Positions 54,794 through 64,000 of a stretch of DNA of 64,000 nt are shown piece by piece. The stretch's first letter is position 1, and the number at the start of each line of letters is the position of its first letter. This stretch comes from Apodospora peruviana (Eukaryota; Ascomycota; Sordariomycetes; Sordariales; Lasiosphaeriaceae), in NCBI GenBank assembly GCA_033439685.1, contig JAUEDM010000003.1:216001-280000 (forward strand), given 5' to 3'. The notes beneath the pieces are model-generated. The model was not told the origin of the DNA. It ran no database searches and saw only the letters and a list, made by a program, of their open reading frames with translations. The position numbers and the translations under genes are program-made.

Positions 54794-56729
54794 CGCAAGA
54801 AGATTCTATGTCTAACGGTAGGTTAGTTATAGCTGTAAAGCTAATCGAGTGTGTGTTGATGGAGTGATGATCCGGAAAGCAGAGTCAATGAGGATAACAG
54901 TTAACCGGGAATGACCGTGAGGTAAGATAAATGCGTGTGTAGGGGACAGTGCTCGGGGTAGGGAATCCGCTCAAGAAGATGTTCAAAACCCAACGCGCAT
55001 AGCTGTTCTGGTTCTGGGGAGGAATTAGGTGTATGATGCTATGTGACCAGCCAAGGACATTATATTCTTGATGGGAAGAATTGATGAGGGTGGTAGTCGG
55101 TTGATGAAAGGGAAGAGGAATTGAGGGTGGTTTTGAGAAAGTTTTATACCGGAAGACAGATGGGTAGCGTCTGTGAGTTGGGCTTTTTGAAGGAATGGTG
55201 AGAACGGACGCCGGGAGATGAACACAAAGAGTAGAAATTTGTGACGAGGTATAAAATAGAGTTCGCGAATAGTGTCGAACCGGCTTACCTTTTTGGTGCT
55301 CGTCGAGATTCAGCCTTTTGTGGCGTAGACTTGAAAGATGGTCGTCGAGTAAGAAGGAAAGATAGATTGATAGAAGACTTTCAAGGCCGTCAAGAGTTAG
55401 CAGGTTGAGTATGAGTCGACGATGTTTGATATATACTGCCAGTAGGTAGTGCCGACGTGAGACGAGTGCGTGTTGTGTAGGAGGAAAGAAACGAGTCGAG
55501 GAAGCAAAAAAACCACCCTTATATAGACGTAGGTTCGTCTGATCTTGGGCCGGAGAACCACAGAGAAGATTTGCGTGCTTTTGATGGGGACGAAGATGGA
55601 ATGAAATTGTGGAGTGTGTGTAGGTAGTAGAAGGAAGTAGAAGAAGGCGACGAGGACGGGGTGAGTGAAGAAGTGGTGAGTGAAGAAGTGGTGAGTGTTT
55701 GTTGGGAGGAGCGGAGGAAGGCGGGGCTATTACTGACCTCGAGGGCAAACCACTAGATGCAGGCCAAAGACGTGCACTGGTAGTTGGGGAAAGGTTCTCG
55801 TCACAAAGTCGGTTGTAGTGGAGGGTGTTGTGTCGAGAAGGGGATGTTTGCGGTGAGGCGGTGATGCAGGTGGTGCGGGAACGGTTCAAGTTTAGAACAC
55901 TTCCACGTGGGAGAGCGGGCCAAGAACGTGGAAGCAGTTTGGAGGCAGGAAGGTACTGGATATGTGCGCCACCGTGCGTAGATCTGGTTGACTGGGTCAC
56001 GGTAATCTATGGGAAGGTAAGGTAGGTCGGGGATTTACCGGTCCTGCGTACGCTACGGGGCAGGCAGGTACTTGAAAGGAAGTTGAAGGAACGAACATGG
56101 AAGGTACGACTAAGGTAGGCGGCCAGGGCAGGTACCAACTGCCCTGGCGAGCCCGAAGGTGAGGTAATTCTCAGATAACAGTTATCATGTACCATGCATC
56201 ATGGATCAGAAGTATTCGATCGGGTCCAAATCAGCAAAGGACATTTGGGACTTCATACGACAATCAGAACTTCCTCCCCGGGAGGCTGGCGGCATAGAGT
56301 AACCTGCAAGAGGTCGAACATTTACACGACAAACACGATCTTGACAAATATCCTCGGGCCGCATCGTCTTTTCTCTCATTTCTTTTTGCTAACTCTAAGC
56401 CATCCGACACCCCCAACCCTTTGGCTCCCAAACGCCAGATGCCATGATCGACCTATCTTGCCAATGGTTTAGATACCCGACGAATGTCAACACAAAAGCC
56501 ACCTCTGTTTATACATGTTGCAGCTCGCCGGTTAGTTGTGAATGTGCGGTGCGAGGATGATGGCTATCAAGTAAACGGACTGGACCGGTTGTTGACTGCC
56601 CCAACCCCAAAATATTCAAAGTAGGAAAGACAAGATGTGATGACTGAGCTAACGCTAGAGCCGCACGTAGAAGTTAGGATAGAACCCGGCTGTAACCGAC
56701 GGATGGAATCCTGCCGATAGTATCAACTC
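54794..56729 (-). other. Argonaute leader/promoter and RNA14 3' flank
   Basis: The part up to about 56000 is unusually open on the Argonaute strand (a 371-codon frame, 56000-54885) and pyrimidine-rich on that strand. TATA-like boxes are at 55519-55525 and 55142-55148, both minus strand, and GGTAAGCC near 55285 could be a leader intron donor. A tandem copy of GAAGAAGTGGTGAGTG-like sequence is at about 55665-55698. The translated frame is Ser/Leu/His/Pro-rich without known domains, so I read it as long 5' UTR and promoter. Confidence 0.5.
55519..55525 (-). promoter_or_regulatory. Candidate TATA box for Argonaute
   Basis: TATATAA followed by GGGTGG on the minus strand, about 725 nt upstream of the Argonaute start. 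If used, it implies a 5' leader of nearly 700 nt before splicing. Confidence 0.45.
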
Positions 56730-59700
56730 TCAATATTGATAACGTGAATAGGTCTGCTGGGGTGGCATTGGTCCTTGATTGTACCCTACTGTCGGAGGAG
56801 GCCCGTACCCTGGCTGCATTGCCGTGGGCGGGGGCGCACCGTATGGCGGCCAAGCACTGCCTTCAAACTGTCCGGGAGGTAGAGTGGGTGGTGCATGGTT
56901 GTATTGGAGCTGCCCAGAAGGCCCTTGTTGACCATACAAAGCCGGTGGCGGCTCGTAAGAACCACTAGACCCAGGTCGGACTGACGACTGTCTGTAAGTA
57001 GCAGAAGCAGGCGCTAGCCGACCTCGAGCGCCGTCTCCGGTGTAAGGACTCAAAGGACGCCCCGGAGGGGCGGGAGAGTCGCGACTGGGAAACCCGTACT
57101 GCACCGGGTACTCCGTCGAGGTTTGTCGATTATGTCCGTGCGTGTGGCCACCACGGAGCGATGCGTTCGCGCTGTCATCTCTATTATTCTTCCATGCTGA
57201 GTACTCCGGGACGGTTGTGTCGCGGAGGAGATTCACCATCTTGGTCGGGTTAATCCGCTGGGAATCGAATGCCTCAGCTCGTGGAATTTGGCCAAGAAGG
57301 AACGTGATATCCCGCGCAATTGGAGCAGGACCAGTATTGTATGCTGCTGCACCTTGACCCTGCATTCGTCGCTGTTGGTCAAGCCTACGGCCAGCAGCGC
57401 CCTTCAGCGGTGACACACCGCGTTGGAAGTCGTTGTGCTCACCACGTTGGATCTTCCGCGGCTGATTGTTGAGGTCGTCGAAATCATCGATTGGGAGTGG
57501 CCTCTTTGGGGAATTTGTGGCGTGAAGGTATTGTTGCCGAGGGCTGTCCCGGGTTGCGAATGGTGGTGGGCGAGGAGAATTTTGAAGCGAGCTGGCTTGC
57601 TCAATGGACGGCATAAGCAATTTGGGTCTCAACTGCGTGGCCGGCGAGACGATGATGCGTGCTGCAATAGGATCAAACTTGTCGGTGGAGTAGCGGGCGT
57701 TGAAGTTGACCAGTTTCGGATCTTCGGGGAACAGCTCTGCCATGCGCTTCTCCAACTTGGCAATCTGAGACAGTTCGCCGAACTGCGCTTCATATTTGTG
57801 GAAGTATGCGTAAAGAACCTTTGCCTTCTGCACTGTCTCTTTTTTCTGGGTGAGGCGATTAACTACCTTTTCAAAAAGAACCCGAGCGTCTAAGAAGATC
57901 AGGTTAGCAAACAGAAACCGAATCGCCAAGGGTTGATGGAAACACTTACTTGTGAAGTCCTCTCGAGAATGGAGATACTTTATGTTTTCCAGGGTAAAAT
58001 TCTCGTCCTCGGGAAACAATTTGGCACCACGCTCGAAAATCTTGCCTCCCGCAGGGTCTTTGTAAATAGTCCACTCAAGCTGTGCCACGGCAGCGTATAC
58101 GTCACTGGTGAGACGGCCAGCGTGACGGGCGTCCATGAATGCTTGCCGCATGCCGCCAAGATCCGTGTTAGGCTTACCCTTCCCCTGAATCCGACGCATA
58201 GCGCGGATTAAGGCGATCCAGACGAACGAGATAGTACGAGAGAGCAACTGCGTCTGCGCCGCGTAGCCTTGCTGTATAGCGCTGATCTGGCTATTCTTCT
58301 TGGTATTTTCTGGTGTGTCGGGCAGCCCGTTTTCATCCTCGTCTTCTTCTGGCTTTTGTTGTGACTGGTTGGCAGACACGTCTGTGCCAGCAAATGACTC
58401 CTCGATCCTAGCTATCTCCAACGCCTCTCGGTCTTTAAGGCTCTTGACAATACCATAGAGCGTGTCAAGGACTTTGTTGTACGGCGCTCGAACGGCCTTG
58501 CCCCGAGCAATCTTGGCCTCGTCGTTCTCTTCGATCGGGTACGTCGTCTCGATAAAATCTGCATGTTTCAGGGCCAACAAAACACTCTCAGGATTAGCCT
58601 CAATGCCTCGGATGAGGAATTCTAGACCGTTTGCGTTGCCATCCTTTGTGATTTTCTCAATCGGGGTGACTGTGGTGAGGTTGCTGTCAATGCACCACTG
58701 GGTTGCTTCAACCCACATCTCGGGCCAAAACCGCAAGGCCATCAGGGCCTGGTTGTAGGCGTAAAGAATGCGTTTTTGGAGGAGTCCCGGCTGGTCCTTG
58801 TCGTCCTTGAGGTCTAGCGGATCGGACTTCTCCCAAGCGATCCACTTCTTCCATATCTCGACTTGTTCCAGGTATTCTTGATCACCGTCAAATCCAGGTG
58901 CCGGGGGCATCCGTGGCAGATTTGTGCGCTGCAAGCCCCGAGTGATGTTCTCGAGCGCCGTGTTGGCACTCTTTGCTGACATATAAGACGGTGACTTATC
59001 GCTGAGATACTTGCGGCCCGTCACCTTGTTGAGGCCCATTTCAAACTGGTCATAGTCTTTCCATAGCATATTGACATTGGCAATAGGAACACAAATCGCT
59101 CGTTGATAAGCTTTGCGCAGTTGGTCCATCTTCTGCTGGTCCTGCCACTGACTGCCCCCAACTGTACCAGGTCCGGATTTGAGAAACTGGATGTATTCTG
59201 CCCATATTCTACCGGAGTCTTTGTCCAGGCCAATGTTGTCGATGACAAACTCATAGGCTTGGAAGACGGTCTGCCGGGTATTTGGTGAGCCATCATTTAG
59301 GTCGTTTCGCCGACGGATATAGTCGAGATATCTGGTCCACAGATTCACATTCGGTGTTCCCATCAGACATTTTCCAAAAATGCGCTCAGCCTCCGGAAAA
59401 TTGTTCATGCTCAGTTCCATATCCAGGTACGTGGCCCAGATATCAGCCTAGCTAACGTTAGCCTTACCGTCTTGGTGTTGCGCCGGCGGGGTATGACTTG
59501 GACTTACTGCTTGAGGGAAAATGGCAAGAAATCGGTCGAACACCTGTCGCGAAGCCTCGAGGTCACCCCTGGCTCGGCGTTCTGCAATCAGCGCCAACCA
59601 TGCATCCATGGCGCCTCGGGGATCATCGCGCACACGATCCTCAAGTACAGAGAACCTGTCGGGAGCAGGTCGATGCAGGGGACTAGGTGCAGTCGCAGGG

Positions 59701-60254
59701 ACGGATTGGGCCGCCACGGCGCTATTTTCAGCTCTGCTTGTGGACACTGACACGGTTGCCATCGCCTTAGGAACAGGAGGCGCATTAAAGGGCGCAGCTG
59801 TAGACTCTTGGACAGGCACAGAAGACGGAAGTGGAGAACGAGGAACAGAAGGCTGTGACGGTCCGCCTGCAGTATGAGCATTGGATGCAGGAACTGGTTC
59901 CTCATCATCTTCGGAGTCGGAGTCTCCCACTAGGAAACCTCCAGCTGTCCGCGGCTTCTTGGGCGCGGGTTGAGGAGAAGGCTTGGGAGGTGCTTTATGC
60001 TCAGCAATTGGGAGCACAGTCTCTGGAGCAGGAACAGAAGTGACCGATGCTGGATCGTAGTCACCCACATCGTCGGTGGTACCATCAGCCGTAGAAGGGT
60101 CACCTAAAGCACGGGGAGGCTGGTCAAGGGAATATTCTGCTTGATCTTGATCGGTGCTATGCTCAGAATTCTCAGGCTGGTCGCCATCCGTCTCCTCATA
60201 TTCCTCGTTCTCTTCCCAACCACCACCCTGGTGACTGGGATCGTACTCGGTCAT
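56730..60254 (-). CDS. RNA14: mRNA 3'-end-processing protein RNA14 (CstF-77)
   Basis: Three exons, 60254-59508, 59447-57950 and 57889-56730, give 1134 residues. Rna14 is the HAT-repeat scaffold of cleavage factor IA, which with Rna15 directs pre-mRNA cleavage and polyadenylation in the nucleus. The first 200 residues are acidic and Pro/Ser-rich and disordered. HAT repeats follow: DAWLALIAERRARGDLEASR, ADIWATYLDMELSMNNFPEA, NLWTRYLDYIRRRND, IWAEYIQFLKSGPG, MLWKDYDQFEMGLNK and others up to about residue 750. A Pro/Gln/Tyr-rich C-terminal part includes the short conserved block IARDITFLLGQIP (the Rna15-binding monkeytail region). The second intron is 60 nt and free of in-frame stops; removing it gives HSREDFTNARVLFEKVVN, the expected HAT repeat. 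The start is the first ATG. Confidence 0.94.
57890..57949 (-). other. RNA14 intron 2: 60 nt, in frame, no stop
   Basis: GTAAGT donor and CTTAG acceptor. Its length is divisible by three and it reads through without a stop, so retention would insert 20 residues (rich in Phe, Leu and His) into a HAT repeat. Confidence 0.75.
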
Positions 60255-61459
60255 TGTGCTGATGGCCTGTGCTGTCGCAAAGCTGAAAGTTTTCTTTGTT
60301 GGATGTCGGTACAGTCGGCTGTCTCGAGTCTCAGGGGAAGCGACGGCGTTGGGTCGAGAAAGGCTGCAACGAGGTTTGCACGTGTGGTGGCTTCAATTAG
60401 GGCTCGGCAGCGATGGTCGGCAAGAGACTGCGGGAGTCGCGCAAGATGGAGTAAAAGGAAAGAAGATGGTGACAGAAGCCTGCAAAATTTATGGTCACGG
60501 CGTGAAGACTATGGTCGCAAAAGGACAATGATCAACGGCGCATGCGAAGATGGACGAGTTGCATGTTGGTTTGGAAAGCAACCAAGACCTATAAGGTCCA
60601 ACGACAAATCGTTATTAGTATTTGCGCAGGATCCAGCAGGTCTGCTATTGAGGTATCGGTGGTGAATGTCGGGTTCCTCTCAGGAGGAGTGAATGCGAAA
60701 GCAGCGGCGTTGCGGGTGAACAATGCAAAAGAACGAAAAAGGGTTTGCATCAGAGTTGGGAGCAAACCGACACCCGTGATTTCCTACTCCCGTGCTGGGT
60801 GAAAGAAACTGGAGCTTTGCTTCCAGGTTGGCGCCTTGTGGCTGGAGGATCGAAGTGGCTTATACGGAAGTAATCACGGTGAATGGCTGCGATGTGGCGG
60901 TGCGGCGCACGGAAGGGCTTGTCGCTTCACCCTGGGCGGTTTAGTTCGCTTTGTAGTGTGCAAAGCCCCTGTCCAGCCGAACGTGGGGCAATGAGGCCCC
61001 TGGCAGCCAGACCAGACGCGTTCGCCGCTTTCACCTGCTTTTCCAATTTACGCGACTCGAAAACTGGCAGACCGCGACTTTTTTTGACAGCCAAGTCCCC
61101 AGTTGCCAGCGCCAGCCTTCCGCGACCTAGAATGCCTGGTCGATTGTCGCTGTCCAACCACTCCACCTTCATCTTAAAGTGAAAGCGCCCACGGGCCACA
61201 ATAAACAACCCTGCTTGTCGCGCGCCTTCTTTCCCCCCACCTCTTACCTGCCTACCTACCTAAGAGTGCTAAGGTCCTCCAAAGTCTCAACATCACCAAG
61301 CCTGCTTCAGTCCTTCTTTTCGTCCCGTCAACAACTCGACATTTTGATACTGCGCTCATCTGTATCTACCATTACCCAGCTTTTTGTTTCCCACGTGCAA
61401 AGCATCCATTTTCTCATCACAACCCGTTTTCGATCGATCAGACCGTAACACCCCCCAAG
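60255..61459. promoter_or_regulatory. Divergent promoter region, RNA14 / ASF1
   Basis: About 1.2 kb between two divergently transcribed nuclear genes. It contains a CCTACCTACCTA run at about 61248-61261 in the probable ASF1 leader. No other gene is visible. Confidence 0.55.
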
Positions 61460-62513
61460 ATGTCTATGGTGTCTATGCTCGGGGTGACGGTGCCCAAGAA
61501 CCCGGCCCCATTCACCCAGGAGTACGAATTTGAGATTACATTTGAGTGTCTCCAAGAAGAGGGTCTCGAGAAGGGTGAGTCAAGTTCCTCCTGAAGCTTA
61601 ACACCACTTGTGCCCTCCACCACCGTAGCTCAGTTCACGGAAACAGCCGCTGACAGTTGCCTGAACAGACCTCGATTGGAAGCTGACCTACGTCGGCTCG
61701 GCGCAGTCGAACCAGTACGACGTCAAGCTCGAGGATCTCTCCGTTGGTCCCATACCCCAGGGCGTCAATAAGTTCGTCTTCACCGCCCCGGCCCCCACGC
61801 TCGAGCAGATCCCTAAAGATGAGATCCTCGGCGTGACCGTGATTCTCCTGTCGGGCTCCTACCGTGACCGTGAGTTCGTTCGCATCGGCTACTATGTGAA
61901 CAATGAGTACGACAGTGAGGAGCTGAACAGCAACCCTCCTCCGACGCCCATCCTCGAGCGCATCCGCCGCAATATCCTGGCGGAGAAGCCTCGCGTCACT
62001 AGATTCGCCATCAAGTGGTATGTTTGCTACTACTCTCCATCTTTCCCAACTGTAAAACAGACACACTGCGTGTGCGGCTCAGGCAGAAAATAGCTAATCA
62101 AACCCTTCTACTTGCATAGGGATTCTGAGGCTTCCGCTCCCGCCGAGTTCCCTCCTGATCAGCCAGAGGCCGATCTTGTCGCCGACGAGGAGGAATACGG
62201 CGCCGAGGAGCTCGCAGAGGAGGAGGAGGAGCTGGCTGAGGAGGCTGCCGATAAGGGCGTTGAGAAGGACGCCAAGATGGATGGAGTAGAGACTGCCGAT
62301 GGCGAAGTCGAGGCAGAGAACGGCGTGGAGGAGGACGAGGTGTCTGACGACGGCAGCGTCGATATTGAGGGCGAGAGTGAGGACGAGCTGGAAGAGGAGC
62401 TGGAGGAGGAAGGCGAGGCCGAGGGTGTTCCTGAGGGAGATGCGATGGATGTCGACATGGACAAGCCCGAGGTGCCTGCTGCCCACAAGGCCGGAGAGGC
62501 CATGATCCAGTAA
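61460..62513 (+). CDS. ASF1: Histone chaperone ASF1
   Basis: Three exons, 61460-61574, 61669-62017 and 62120-62513, code 285 residues. Asf1 binds H3-H4 dimers and hands them to CAF-1 or HIRA during replication-coupled and independent nucleosome assembly. Residues 1-155 form the conserved immunoglobulin-like core, with EYEFEITFECLQEEGLEKDL, DWKLTYVGSAQSNQYD, VTVILLSGSYRDREFVRIGYY, VNNEYDSEELNSNPPP and RVTRFAIKWD all very close to the family. The core includes the histone-binding Val in the VRIGYYVNNEY stretch. The remaining 130 residues are strongly acidic (Glu/Asp/Ala runs), as in fungal Asf1. Introns of 94 and 102 nt split Asp39 and Trp155. ATGs at codons 1, 3 and 6 are in frame; the first was chosen. 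Confidence 0.96.
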
Positions 62514-62878
62514 GTCTGGATATATCTGGATTTCAAATCCTGGATAATACCTCTGGCAATGTCTTGGGCACGGAAAATCTTGGCTTTGTAGGCGAGACGA
62601 CTTTTGTAGTAGCAGCATTCTTACATACCCTAGATGATTTATTCATAGTGTAGATGCGAGACGGACCTCATGTCTTCATGTCTTGACAATGAGCGAAGGT
62701 TATTAGTTTCCATATATCATGTCTCTAGATGCTTGAACTTTAGGTTTCAACATCATTCTTGAATTGGATAATCTTGCGCTATGTGCAATCAAATCTGGCA
62801 GGGTATTCAACAAAAGGTCGCGCGCAGTCACAAAATAGACCCGGTTCATCCCCTTCCGGTTCGGTATTTCAGGTCTAT
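62514..62878. other. Convergent 3' intergenic region, ASF1 / UTP22
   Basis: A 365-bp AT-rich interval; no gene seen. Confidence 0.6.
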
Positions 62879-64000
62879 CTACTCCCCCTTTACATCAATG
62901 CGCTCAATCAGATCGAGTCCTAACCTAGCAATCTCTGCCACAATGGCCTCGCGATTAACCTCAACCATGATCTCTTCCTCGCCCGACTGCTCAACAGCAG
63001 GTTTATAAGAAGTAGGGAGGTTGACTCTAAAAGTCCGCTTCTGCATCTGCGGGTTCCAGATCGCGCCAATGGTAGCATCATCTGGCGCGCCCCGGAAGAA
63101 TACCAGCGACCCAGAGTACGCAGCATTGAGCTGGTCCAGAAACACCGCTGCAGGGTGCTGCACCAGCGGGAGCGAGTCCTGCCCGGTCCGCTCATCTAAG
63201 TTCTTGAATCGTGATTTCGTGAGACCACTGCCTTCTTCATCATCGCGGCTCGGATCATCCGTCGGGTATGTCTTCAAAATACTCTTGGTCGCCTTGCTGC
63301 TGAGGTGAATCAGGACATCGTAATCCTTCAGCGACGGCACAAAAAGTCTCCGTGGATCAACAGTCACACCCTCCTGCTTGATTAACCGACAAGCACTCTT
63401 GGCCAGGGCAGTCATCCGCGTGGCCGCCACTTTAGACGGCTGGGCCTGCCCATCCACTGTGGTGTATGCGACACCGGTACCATCATGGCCCGTAGCGACG
63501 AACAAAACAGTGTGATTAATCCCTGGGTCTATCTTGCGCCAGGCCTGAAACCTCGTCTCGATTGCCTTCCGCTCAGCCGCCGTCATCTCACCGCTTGTGT
63601 CCAGAATCATTGGCTCAGAACGCCAGTCCCAATGGGCAAGGAACAGCAATGTCCGCAAGAACCCAGTGGTAGCGCTGGAAGGTGCGTCCCACGGATATGG
63701 TAGAAGGAAGACACGTAATGCAGCGAGCTCAATAAAATCCTGCGTGAAGTGGCATGACAGCTTGTGTGCGTTAAACCAATGTTTTAATAACCGGATAGAC
63801 GGCGAAAGGGCTGGAAAACGAGTGACAAATGTGGAGATGGACTGTGTGTGTAGAGGTAGATGCGTGTAGAATCGTCTGAATGTAGCAAGCAGAGTGGTCG
63901 CCCGCGTTCGAATGTGCTGGTCGAGCGACCTGTCCTTGACCTGACGTTCAAGGAGTGTCTCTTCGAGATCACTTTGTATACGAAGACGGAACGAAGCCCC
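62879..64000 (-). CDS. UTP22: UTP22/Nrap, C-terminal part (5' end outside window)
   Basis: One continuous open frame of 373 codons runs from the right edge to the TAG at 62881-62879, so the N-terminal two thirds lie outside. Utp22 (human NOL6/Nrap) is a nucleolar component of the UTP-C module of the small-subunit processome, needed for early 18S pre-rRNA processing. Matching blocks: FRLRIQSDLEETLLERQVKD near the edge, LPLHTQSISTFVTRFPALSP, IRLLKHWFNAHKLSCHFTQD, FIELAALRVFLLPYPWDAPS, GFLRTLLFLAHWDWRSEPMI and the nucleotidyltransferase-like later part KNLDERTGQDSLPLVQHP, IGAIWNPQMQKRTFRVNLP. An apparent shorter start at 63658 is a TTG codon within the continuous frame and is not used. UTP22 and KRE33 both act in 40S assembly, at opposite ends of this window. 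Confidence 0.92.
   Translation of the reverse strand, partial: GASFRLRIQSDLEETLLERQVKDRSLDQHIRTRATTLLATFRRFYTHLPLHTQSISTFVTRFPALSPSIRLLKHWFNAHKLSCHFTQDFIELAALRVFLLPYPWDAPSSATTGFLRTLLFLAHWDWRSEPMILDTSGEMTAAERKAIETRFQAWRKIDPGINHTVLFVATGHDGTGVAYTTVDGQAQPSKVAATRMTALAKSACRLIKQEGVTVDPRRLFVPSLKDYDVLIHLSSKATKSILKTYPTDDPSRDDEEGSGLTKSRFKNLDERTGQDSLPLVQHPAAVFLDQLNAAYSGSLVFFRGAPDDATIGAIWNPQMQKRTFRVNLPTSYKPAVEQSGEEEIMVEVNREAIVAEIARLGLDLIERIDVKGE

Noticed and set aside
54885..56000. A 371-residue protein gene upstream of Argonaute
   Set aside because: It is Ser/His/Leu/Pro-rich in the manner of translated pyrimidine-rich DNA, starts in a promoter-like region and contains internal TATA boxes; treated as leader and promoter.
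1..64000. CRISPR arrays, insertion sequences, riboswitches or bacterial-type operons
   Set aside because: No regularly spaced repeats with unique spacers, no transposase and no prokaryotic gene organisation were seen; the window is clearly fungal nuclear DNA.

Overview
This is a 64 kb stretch of a filamentous ascomycete nuclear genome. Protein sequences point to the Sordariomycetes, most likely Sordariales and perhaps Chaetomiaceae; that placement is inference from remembered homologues, not from a search. The window holds about 20 protein genes of eukaryotic type. Most are split by short introns, mostly 50-120 nt, with GTAAGT-like donors and YAG acceptors; I placed the exon joints by reading frame and family similarity. 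I saw no bacterial operons, CRISPR array, rRNA or convincing tRNA.

Layout. 1-4.7 kb: 5' part of the SAGA subunit SPT7 (-) and a VanZ-like membrane protein (+). 5.3-8.8 kb: a ferric reductase/NOX-type oxidoreductase (-) and a mitochondrial GGQ-domain release-factor-like protein (-). 9.6-20.4 kb: NAB3-type RNA-binding protein (+), a LETM1-domain mitochondrial protein (-), the RNA cytidine acetyltransferase KRE33/NAT10 (+) and a CaM kinase I (+). 20.4-24.4 kb: four kb without a recognisable gene. 24.4-34 kb: inositol phosphorylceramide synthase AUR1 (+), a gene-free repeat-rich stretch, then a head-to-head pair: Pol I subunit A34.5-like (-) and the polynucleotide kinase GRC3 (+). 34.4-46.2 kb: a carbohydrate-active neighbourhood with an AA9 lytic polysaccharide monooxygenase carrying a CBM1 (-), an unknown single-pass membrane protein (+), an MFS anion:cation symporter (+) and a secreted GH3 beta-glucosidase (-). 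47-64 kb: SRO7/tomosyn-type exocytosis protein (-), an Argonaute with an intact DDH catalytic triad (-), RNA14 (-), the histone chaperone ASF1 (+) and the 3' part of UTP22/Nrap (-).

Themes. Ribosome production and RNA processing are well represented (KRE33, A34.5, GRC3, UTP22, NAB3, RNA14). Chromatin and transcription add SPT7 and ASF1. The AA9 and GH3 enzymes could act at successive steps of cellulose breakdown, but they are separated by unrelated genes. I found no clearly new biological system. The observations most worth checking are an in-frame TAG in the A34.5-like gene followed by about 150 more coding-like codons, an upstream reading frame overlapping the CaM kinase start as ATGA, a long open leader in front of Argonaute, and short palindromes repeated between genes.
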